Origin: Aplysia californica
Taxonomy: Eukaryota; Mollusca; Gastropoda; Aplysiida; Aplysiidae
DNA: 64,000 nucleotides
Direction: 5' to 3'
Assembly: GCF_000002075.1 (NCBI RefSeq)
Contig: NW_004797532.1
Location: 123,652 to 187,651 of the forward strand
Position 1 is the first letter of the stretch. Every line of letters starts with the position of its first letter. This document shows, piece after piece, positions 26,301-37,900 of this stretch. The notes beneath the pieces were generated by a model, which saw only the letters and a list, made by a program, of their open reading frames with translations, was not told where the DNA came from and did not search any database. The position numbers and the translations under genes are program-made.

Positions 26301-29300
26301 ACAAACAAGATTCTCATTCTATAAACTACGTAAAATCATTAGCAAAACGGAAAGAAAAAAAATTACCACCAGCATTTGTGATATGATTGAGAACGACTTG
26401 CCTATGAAGAGGGGAAAAAATGAGCTCTGTTCACAAGTCACTTCCTAAGAATTACAAAGTTTTATCTGCTCAGTACCAAGTTCTGAGAAATTTCGAGTCA
26501 AACATGTTGAGTTTTACATCATGCCAAGCTTTTTCAAATGCAATTTTTTTAATACCTTGATAATGACTCTGAATAATCTTACAATTTGATAGAACATTTG
26601 GTCTCTGACTTCATGGTCGTGGTAACTCAAAACGGCCACAAATGTCAGATAGAACGTTGAAACTGTGAGGAGGCAAAGTGGGGAAAGACATTTTTATTTA
26701 GTGTCTCGCTCTTTCAGAGCAGATGTGTCCCATACTGCCCATAGAGGCTTTAACAAGCAGGGCTGAATCAATCGGATTCTAAGGTTATAAAAATTGTGTT
26801 GACAAGAGTGTAAAACATATACAACCTCCCCACTACCCCCCGAAAATACCAAAATTAGTCTCTGCCCACCACACCTTTACATCTTCCATCTTGATGGCCA
26901 CCCTGTTTTCCAGCTCTATCTCCTCTCTTTTAGCCGCCGCCACCCGTTTCAGATAGCTGGTCTTGTGTCGTCGTGGTGTGTTTAGGGAGGAAGTAGAACT
27001 ACTGACACTATCGTCAAGAGCCAGGGAGGACATGCTGTGTACCACCTGAGAAAGATTTGTTTAAGTTTAAACCCCAAAAAGCAAGGAGCTTGGTTTAGTG
27101 GCTCAAGAGGAGAAGAAGAAGGAATGTGCATGGAAAGAAGATAAATAAATGACATACAGTAGACTTTGTTTAACACAAAGCCATTTAATATGAAATTCCT
27201 ATTAACATAGAAGGATTTCAAATCCCACCCCTCTTTATACTATGAAACTTCTATATACATGGAATGGTTGTAATGAATATTCTTACAAATAAACATCAGT
27301 AACATTTCAGAATAAATATTTATCTGGAATATTTAACAGTATTTACATACTGGAAGGGTGGAACCTTTGGCTGGAGGAAAACGGCTCTATTTATCAATCC
27401 CAATCCCAGTGAAAAGGGGGAGGGGGATTTGAGGGAGGGGAAGGGGGTGGGGGAGAGAAACATAGTTTGAAAAATTGAAATGGGTAGCCTTAAACATGCA
27501 GCAAGTCAAACAATTTCTTTAATTAAAGAAAAGTATGATTTTCTCTGCTTATTATATATAGTACACTGTGATGAAGGCATCTTATTGCATTGATGTCAAC
27601 AATGGGATGAAAACTCAAAGAAAACCTATTTTCCTACATATAAGAAAAATGAGTATATTTTGACAACTTATATACTGAGACCGATGGTGCCGTCTATACT
27701 ACAAAACCACTATTCAGGAGTGAACCTATTATTTGATAAACAATGTCGTAGAAATGTATCAATTTTGTGTATCAGAAAGCTAAGAACACTTTCGTCATAT
27801 TTATTTAGTAATCTAATAAGAGAAAAGCATGGGGAGACAATTCTATTAAATTACCCACATCTGGTTAGCAAAAAAAATCAGTATGAAGTATCCGCTCAAG
27901 AAAGCTATAAACAAAGTCATAATATATTTCCGATTTATTAAAAAATACACAACTGCACAAAACGTAGTTCTAAGATCTAAAGCATCCTCTATAACCCAGT
28001 AGAATAGAAAGCAAACGAACTAGTTATGGAGAGCACAAGCGAGAATATGTCTACAAGGCAGTGAAAAGTTAAATTTGTAACTGTAAGCATTTAATATGAG
28101 ATTCCTGGAATTTGGTTTCCATTAATTACCTCTGCTGAGTCATCATCATCATCATCATCATCTTCATCATCAGAACTAACGTCATCAAAGTCTTCAGCAT
28201 ACTTTCCCGACAGGATCTCTGAAAAATAAAATGAAAAAAAAAATGTTAAAGAAAAAAACAGAGAGAACAGCAGACAAACCAAACCTGAATGATGAAAATG
28301 TTATCTCACCATCTATACAAGTATGACCTCAAGATGACCCAAATCCTGACATGACGTACAAAAAGTCTAAAGCGAAAACATATTAGACTATCTGTCGCAA
28401 CTTTGATTTCAGAAACCCTATACCCAAGGCTTATGAAAGCTCAATATGGGATTTAATTTTAAAACGATGACTGTACTAGCCTTTAAGGTCTATACATCAA
28501 ACTTCAAACCTGAAATGTCTCCTCAGTCTTGAGAGAATATCATACCTAACAAAAAAAATAAATCATTTGAGTCCAAAGCCCCCCCCCCAAAACTCGTAAC
28601 CAAACGAAGAAAAGACAATTTTGCTACCTTTCTGAAGAAACAGTACGCATGAATATTGTAGCACCAGTAAAAGACAGAAGAACTGAATATTTTTAATTCA
28701 AGTCTCTATGCTGCCTCATTATAGAATATATTTAAAGTCGTTTTCTCATCCTTTGGACTCTTGTGCCCTTTGAGAAGCTTAATGTTTCATGGAAAGCTCA
28801 AACTGCACCCATATAAAGTGAAAAAAGCTCAAAACAAAAAATCTTTTAATATTTGTAATAATATAAGTTTTGAAAAAGTTCACCTCCCACGCATTTCCCA
28901 GAAGCCAAACACATAAATTCACAAAAGGCAGGTCTCACGCATGTTCTTGACACATGTTGGAGAAAGACCAAGATTATACAGGTGCTCAATTACAACCAGT
29001 CCGTTTCCAAGCTAAAACTGTTTGTCAAATGTATAAAACCCAACAAAATAAATGTGTAAAGCAACAACACATTCTTCTCACCAGGAGGTCTGACCCTCTG
29101 TCTCTGGCCGTCAGCCGTGGTAAACTCCACAGAACCAATCTGCCAGTTCCGCCTCTTCTCTCGGGCCCTTGAGCCCGCTCCTCCACTCTGACTCACAAGC
29201 TGTCCACGCTGATCTGAGCGGTCAGAAGACCTCTTCATCTGATCTGAAAAACAAAGGGGGAGAGATTTATTTAATCACAGATGAGAAAGAGAGTAAGCTT

Positions 29301-31868
29301 TAAGACATGTTTTCAACAATGGAAAGTTACCAGAATTTGTATTTTCAAAAGCACAATAGTAATGTCAAAAGCAAACACTGAATCAAAGCTGTCTCCTGGT
29401 ACATGGACATTAGGGGGACAGTGTTCACTGAAATGGTTCATTTACATTTCTAGAATTAATTATTTTTAATTCTTTTCTTTTAGAATGTAGCTTGGTAAAA
29501 TTTCATCCCTAATTGTAAAGAACGCATTTGATGAGGCCAGCAGAGTCTAACTTACCAGCTGCACCTGCTGTTTTAGCACGCTGTGGTCGCTTTTTGTCCG
29601 AACTGGAGTGGTCTGACACAGTATTGAGGTACAGAGTAAAACCTTTTTCTTTCTTTTCAGTCTCGATTTCTTTCTTGCTCTTTTTTCGCAGTCTCTGAAC
29701 CAGGCTGTTTCAAAGAAAGAAAACACACATTTTTATTCTTTTCTAACGAAAAATAAAGAGCACAGGCTTTTTTTTCTTTCTTGTGTTTCTTTTCCCTCTT
29801 TCTCTTCTTACGCAGTTTCTGAACAAACCTAACAAGGCAAAGCAAAAAGACCTACTAAAACCCACTTAAAAGAAAAATACGACAATCAAGTGTCTTGTCT
29901 TAAAAGCAGACACAGACATTAATGGTTCTCCATCCATTTCTTTCATTTGACGCCTTCATAAACTAACAGTTCATTGAGCTGTTTGTTACCCAGGTGTTCA
30001 CTCCCTATATGAATCTTGTGCAGGCGCGGTTCGTCCATACAGCACGGTCGTGCAGTGCCGCCCAAAATTTGTTTATGTTCTATTAAGTAAAACACCCACA
30101 ATAATAAAAATAAAAGAAGCCAAAAACAAACACTAGCAAAATATTATATCAAATAAGGTCCTCACTGGTGCCATAACTGTCATTTCTGTGTCTATAGCGC
30201 CGTAAAACATCAACTATGCCATGCCAAAGTCCACGTGCTTTAGCTAAACATAATAGGATATTCAACAGTGTAACCTGACCTATAAATCGCTCTTGGGGAT
30301 AACCTAAGCGATGACGACAGTCGTAGCGAGTTTGGCGGTAAATAAATATTAATAAGACGGCACATCTCAAATGTGCTCTTGCCGAACAGTGCCAAAACAT
30401 AGCCCACAGTAGGCAGTCTAAAAATAAACGCGATAGATCGTACACTATTTTTTGCCAATATTATGTGAGCCCCGGAGCAATCCAGCGGAGTGCTCAAGTG
30501 AATTGTGATTGGTTCATTGTATGTTTTGCCACTATTTTAAGTGACTCTGTGACCGTGAACCTGAGGGAGGTGAACGTGACCATCCTACGAGTTGTGCCTT
30601 TGAATGGTTTTATAGTGGAGTAGTGAAAGTTATTACTTCAGTGTTCAGTTCCAATACAGGATGAACGAAATTGATGTTTGGCTAGCAAACAAATTTAAGA
30701 ACTAGAAATCAAAGCGCCAAGTAAAAAGAATGAAAATAAAAGCACGAGGTCCTCCCCCACTAACCCAAAGATCCTAAAATTATACACCGTCTCATTTACT
30801 ATGCCCTTGACTATCTTCAGCATGCAATAGCTTAATTGTGTACGTCCACTTTTTAGCCCCACGAGCCGCCCCTGATCTTGTGCATTGGCATCCTCCGCTT
30901 TTTTCCCTTCTATTTTTCCTGTCCAAATTAATTACTCCAACACTGTCTTTCTGTATAAATGCCCCCTAAATTTCTTCTGTTGCCTCCTAATTGTCTTGAT
31001 GAGAGCTTTTTTCACGTTTGCCATTTCCAACATTTCGCTACCCTAGAATTGCTAAGTTCGATCTGCTCAGTACCTAGTTTTGAGAATCTGACGTAAAAAA
31101 TTTTGAGTTTCACAAGTCAAGCTTTTTCAAATGCAATTTTTTGAATATCTTGACTACAACTCTGAATAATCTTACGATTTTGATAGAACAGATAGGACAC
31201 TTTGTTTCTGACCTCCTGGACTTCATTACTCAAAACAGCCAAAAATGTCAGATAGAATATTATAATTCTAAGTTAGTGATTTCTTTGTCTGTTTTCTTTC
31301 GTGTCCATGATATTTTGAGCATTCTCCTTGTGAACCATATTTCTGTTGCTTTTAATTTTCTTTTAATACTGGTGTTTATTATCCAGCACCAACACTCGTA
31401 ACAGAGAACTGACAAAATGTAGGCCTTCTTCTTCTTCGCGTTCCCCTGCTGGATCTCAGGGGTAGTTGACTGCTGGTTCTTCTGCAACTTATTTTTACAT
31501 ACGTGACAGTTTTTCCTACTTCAAACAAAGGGCCCCTTACCAGCAGGCAGCCGCATTTCAATTTTAAAGCTACTCTATATGTATTTATATTGACTGCAGT
31601 ATTTTCAGTTTGAGTGGGAATTTTTTATTTTGCCTGGGTGGCAGCCGAAGCCTACTCTTATCAATTCAAGGACCACCGAAAGATCTTTAATGTGAGCAAC
31701 TTGCACACGTGACCTCCGAGATTTTTCACCCTTATCCAGGAAGGCTAGGCATTCAATCTTATCTATCGTAAGATTAGGGGTGTGGCTGACAGACAACAGT
31801 AAGAAGGAATTAGGAGAATATAGCCGGAGATGGGAGGGGGGGGGGGAGAGAGTGATACAGATGCAAAT

Positions 31869-31904
<36 letters not shown>

Positions 31905-34900
31905 GGGGGGGGGAAGGAAGAAAGAGTGGAGATAAAAGCAAGAGACAGAACAGCACTAGAGTACTATAAAGGAGAATATTTTCGAGAAGAAAATTTTTCT
32001 CCTCGCTGTCAGGTTTCACACTCTGGACCTATTGAATCAGAGGAGAACACTGTACCTCAAGACCACAAAAGCCCCCATGCATGCTTTCAATAATTTTGTT
32101 TTGTTGTGGCCATTGAAATGTTTTTATTTGAAATGATCAGGGACAGCTTTTTTCAAAAGGCAAATGACCATTAAAAAGAAAAAGCAAAGATCAATACTCA
32201 TTTTAAAGAGGGGCACAAGGGGCACTCTTGGTCTAGAGGTACCATGCTTTCCTCTCATTCAATAGGTCCCTCGTTTCACGGCGCACAGAAACAGGATACT
32301 TTAGTTGAGGACTCAGGTAACCAGTGGCGCGCTGACCTGTGATGGTGAACGGGGTCATCGAGGTCATCGCGTGGGCATTCTTCGGTCAGCGTGACCGCGC
32401 GGGAGGTTTAGAAAATCATATTTTTCATTCTGAATTGAGCCCTAATTAACACAATAACATTGACTTAAAGACATCACTGCATGCGGGCATCAGTAGTTCC
32501 AAGTCTTTTTCATGATATTTCAAAAACAAAGAGAATCAGCATTGGTCTGTTTAGTTGTAACAGACAGTGCAAGATGGTCATGTCTGATTCCCGATATCGT
32601 TTCTAGTTATGATGTAATGAACGCCGATAATTAGAAAACTGAGCGTCAGGATTAGTTCATCTTTAAGGGACACAAACGTAACACATAAGGGTATCTACTC
32701 ACCAAATTTCACTGCTACCGCAGTTTGTGTGACCTCAAAATGGTTCATCTATGCATCACATTGTCGTAAATATATATCCACATATTTCCCTCACTTGGAA
32801 AACAATAACTCCATACGAATCATGGCGTAGGCTATAGATTTTATTCTCTTTAAAAGTCTTGTTGTTAATTGTTCTTCTTTTTTAGTGAGTGGGTGCGTCT
32901 CTGTCTTACTCATTGCATGGCTGGTGGTTTCTATGTCTTTGATCATGGGAGATGTTGTGCTGTCTTGGGTAGACCTAACTGTTTCATGTATCTGGGCTGG
33001 AGTTGATGAAGCCAAGGGAGTCGCAGAAAATGTTTGGCCTTTAGTGGGTGTGAATGATGACGATGGAGAAACACGGAAAGTGCTTACGCTGTGCTCACAA
33101 CTGTTATCATGCGGTATGGGAGAATTTGTGACCGATGTGCTCTGACTGATTGTGTCGGTGTGAGCTACGATGTGACTGTCCTGAACCATTGTGTCTGCAT
33201 GTTGTACACCTACGTGTTGGTCACTGACTGGGACAACAGACTGAGGGTGGGAGTGAAAAGTCTGACTTGTACTTGTGTGTGGGTCGTTTTGTTGTGTTGA
33301 GTCTGTGCTGAGAGCACGGGTACATGTACTCNNNNNNNNNNNNNNNNNNNNNNNNNNNNNNNNNNNNNNNNNNNNNNNNNNNNNNNNNNNNNNNNNNNNN
33401 NNNNNNNNNNNNNNNNNNNNNNNNNNNNNNNNNNNNNNNNNNNNNNNNNNNNNNNNNNNNNNNNNNNNNNNNNNNNNNNNNNNNNNNNNNNNNNNNNNNN
33501 NNNNNNNNNNNNNNNNNNNNNNNNNNNNNNNNNNNNNNNNNNNNNNNNNNNNNNNNNNNNNNNNNNNNNNNNNNNNNNNNNNNNNNNNNNNNNNNNNNNN
33601 NNNNNNNNNNNNNNNNNNNNNNNNNNNNNNNNNNNNNNNNNNNNNNNNNNNNNNNNNNNNNNNNNNNNNNNNNNNNNNNNNNNNNNNNNNNNNNNNNNNN
33701 NNNNNNNNNNNNNNNNNNNNNNNNNNNNNNNNNNNNNNNNNNNATACATGACTTTCAGGGGTGTGCTCCATTTTAAGGTCTTCGTTGTATACGTCAATAA
33801 TGTTAGTAAATTCGGGGGCCCAACATAATAATCCGATGTAGCTTAACAACCACAACTGAAATTTATACACTCAAATCATGATTTATTAATGAACTCACAA
33901 ATCGAATCCCCAAAAAAATTCAATGCACCGTTTTGTTGTAATAAATGATTATTTATCCTCAGTTTGAAATAAGAAAAGCGTGTTACACAGGCAGCAAACA
34001 GACACGTGTAGAACACTTGGTATAACACGTAGAAGACTGGGACTTTCTTTTAAAGGTTGAGAAATGGTGTTGCTAAAGTCTGTAAATTAAAACTACTTGG
34101 TGGGTCTTACGGCACCACTGTAATTTAGACAGTAAATGAGACGATTTTATCAAGAACGCACCCCAGTTTATAACGGTGCGACGGGGTCAAATGACCCCAA
34201 TAATAAAGGTCAACAGGTACCGGGCGAGGAGATAAATCACCGCTGGGCGGCAGGAGCCGCGGTACAACTAAAAGGCGCGATTTCGGCTGATTTCGTGCGC
34301 CGTGGTTTGAAACCTGGCAACAGAGAAAAAATTTTCTTCTTTCACTTCCTTTACTGTTCTCTAGTCATGTTCTGTCATCTGCTTTTATCTCCACTTTCTG
34401 CCCCCCACCCCCAGTCTCCTTATAGCTCCTCTCTCCTTTATCCCTGACTCATTCTACTGCTATTCCTGGCTCCTTCTTACTGCTGTCTTTCAGATACACC
34501 CCTTAGCATAGGGAAGGTAAGATCGAACACCTAGTCTTCTCGGGTGAGGGCAAAAATTCTCGGAGGGTCCCATGTGCAAGTCAACCATGTTAAAGATCCC
34601 TTGGTGGTTCTAAAGACGATAAGAGTAGGCTTTAGCCGCCACCCAGGCAAAATCCATTATTAATTCCTGTCAAAACTGAAATTACACTAGTTATTATAAA
34701 AACATAGAGTACCTTTGAAATTGGACTGTGGCTGCCTGAGGGCTAGTGGTCCTAGTATGAAGTTAAAAAAATGGCTACATCCCTAAACATCAGTAACACT
34801 GAGGATTGAATGACCAGCAGTCGACTATCCCTGAAAATCTAGCAGGGGAACGCAAAGAAGAAGAATACGAACACAGACATTATTGTCCTCCTTCCTGGAT

Positions 34901-37900
34901 ATTCTCCCACTGGGACAAACTCACTCAGCCACAACAACATGCCTGAACAAATGACAACTTTAAACCTAAATTACAGTGTTAAGAGCCAACAACAGTTTAG
35001 ATTCAATTTCATTCCTATTGCCAGCTAGATGCACACTGACAAAAAAGTTACGCCATGACAAAATCTTAAATTTTTTACTTTGACTTTAACAGTAAAATAT
35101 TAATAAAAATCACAGGTCACAGCGCACCGGCAGTGAAATTTTAGTTGCAGCGGAGGGTTCCCCGCCGAGGGCCTTATCATGTCGGTGTCATGGGGGTCAG
35201 CTCCCCGTCGCCGCTCTATCTGGGTTTACTTAATTTGTGGTACTTTTCAACGCACAGTTTTAGGTGTATTTTTGTATTTATGGTGATTATCATTTAATGC
35301 ATCCAAAGCACGCATTTTTGTTCTTGAGACTCAAAAAAGAACGGACATTGTAACTTGTCTGGTTATTTTGTTAGACACGCTGAAGTCGGCAATGCCAAAT
35401 TGTAAAAATTTTTTGACAAGTGAGAATGAAAAAATATCAATATAAAAAAAACCGGCAAGACAAAAAATGTCTAACTTTTGGAACATGAACGACATAACAT
35501 TGGTGCAGATACTCAGAAAAGATGGTATCTGCCCATATAATAGAAATCTGTAATTTTGCAACTTTATCCATCTGGCACACAATTCGCTATGAAGTAATTT
35601 CTCTAAATACAACTTCATGTGTTTAATAAAATCGTGAATATACGCATATTTTCTCGAAAGTTTATAAAAATTACCCTGAAGTCTCTCTCTGAAAAAGTAC
35701 AAACCAATTTTAGTGCCAGAATACATCTACAATGTAATACACGAACAGTATCTGTTACACTCCAGAAATTCCTTACTTTTCTTAAAACGTTAAGTCTAGG
35801 TTTCGTAAGTTGACTGAATAGCAGGGAAGTTCTCGTAATTGGGTTATAAGAATAATTTCTACCTTTCTAGTGACACTGAATCAGCACCAGACTTTTCCAG
35901 TTTTTATTTTTGTGTCTATGACCATTTGCAATAACTGACAATGTTCTGATTTCTTTACATTTATAAGTGTCCTCGCATATTTCTGACACAAAAAGCTAAA
36001 AAAGAAGTTGATCTCTACTCATGTATTTACACAGTTTTGTGGTTTTTTAAATCACATAATATATCTTTCTTAGTTGTATGCAGGCTGCCATAGACACAGC
36101 ACAATTCGTGAACAAACGCAGAGTAACTTTCTCTTGTTTAATGATAAAACAATAGCTAACGCTGAGTGTCTTTAGTAAAAAAAATGCAAATGTGCATCTT
36201 TCTTCTCCTATAACTTCACTATTACTACTTCCGCAGATTTAAGATCTCTCACAGTAAAAACATGATATTCGTAGTCAGTTTAACACAGATTTTGGAGAGA
36301 TCTGTCGTGCTGTTTTTAAATAAACAATCATTTATTCATAAGTATGTAACTAAAATAGGACAAATTGGGTACTCTACAAACACCTGTCTAGAACAAAAAC
36401 AAAGGCACAGAAATCAACCATTCTAACGCAGAATAAATCTCAGACATTGAGCTTTTAGTACATCAGTATAATGATTTGCTGTGTGGGATGGGGAAGAAGT
36501 TATATAGTTTCAAATGTAGACAAAAATGCGAACTTCTTAACCAACACTGGCAAAGTCGTTTCAGGGTTCAATAACCTCGCGAGCCGGGGAGCTCCGGCGG
36601 GCGGCTGAGTCACGCTAACTAAAAGTAAGACAATCGGGTGAAAAGTGACGCCGAGAGGAACGACTCATACCGATTTCTTTCTTGTAGCAAATGGAGATAA
36701 TGCTGATACTGGGGCGGGACTTCTTCCTTCACTGCAGGTACCTGGAAGTAAAAAGAAAAGAAGACAAGCATATTGAAGGAAACCTTTGGGCAAAATGTCA
36801 TTTTTAAAATGATTTTTACAAACCCTTGATGAAAGGTCATTCAGCTAACACTTCTAGTCTTCGTCTGATGCAACTGTATTTTTCAAAGTTTTCCATAAGC
36901 TAAACAAAATGAACAAAAAAGCACAAGTTTTTAGGAGTTATACTAAATGTGCAACAATTGACAACATATATCACTACAACTACCACACACAACAGGCTTA
37001 ATGTGAAGGGAAAGAACATGTATGCATACTTCAGGCTGAGTTGTATGTATGTATGTAGTATAGGGTTTTACGGCGCTCGCAACTGCTAAGGTCATATGAG
37101 CGCGCGAAACACAAGTTGTTTACTTTCGCAAATATTCGCAGCACGATTGGTCAACTAATTTACTTTAAAATGCTAAAATGTTAAAATATTAAAATTCAGT
37201 GTAAATATATTTGTGATTTAAAACAACTCTTATAGGTAACAATAAAAATTTTTAATGGTACGTTTTCATTTTCTTTTTACAACTTGCCATAAAGGCCTAA
37301 TTGGCCTTTATAAAATTCAAAATTCTGCTGGGAACAACAACGGAAAAGATATTTTGCAATTTCTTGCATTTATAAAATTTCCTTCGGATCTCTCCAAAGT
37401 CCAGACATTCGGTTAAGATGTGTCTAATGGTAAAATCTGTGTCGCATCCGACACAGAACGGCTTCTCATCTCCCTAAAGGAGGTATTTGTGGGTCAGGGC
37501 TGTGTGTCCGATGCGCAATCGAGTAAAAATGACCGTCTCTTCTGGAGAGGTCCGAAGGATTTCGCTGTTTTAGTTTGGGTTTTATTTCGTATAGTTTATT
37601 ATTTTTCTGGTTTTCCCAGTGGCTCTCCCACAGGCTGGAGGAGTACTTTTTGACTTTATTTCTAAAGTCAGTCTGTGGGAGAGTGTTTGTCGTTGATCCC
37701 AGCAGAAGGGATGAAGCTTTCTTCGCCAGTTCGTCTACCTGCTCGTTTCCTCGGATGCCCACATGGCTGGGGTATCCATGCGAACATTATGTTTTTTCCT
37801 GTTTCGGATAGTGTATGAATTTTCTGTTGTAGCCTAACTATTTTTGGATGTAAGAGTGTAGTTTATGAGTGAGGTGATGCAAGACAGAGAGTCAGAAAGG

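Noticed and set aside
27155-27260. Tigger-like terminal sequence cagtagactttgtttaacac
   Set aside because: No matching opposite end within the intron, so not reported as an element.
6710-36653. Intragenic segmental duplication as the source of the 1.5-kb direct repeats
   Set aside because: The neighbouring exons 3 and 17 are unrelated, and similarity stops sharply before the donors, so dispersed repeats fit better.
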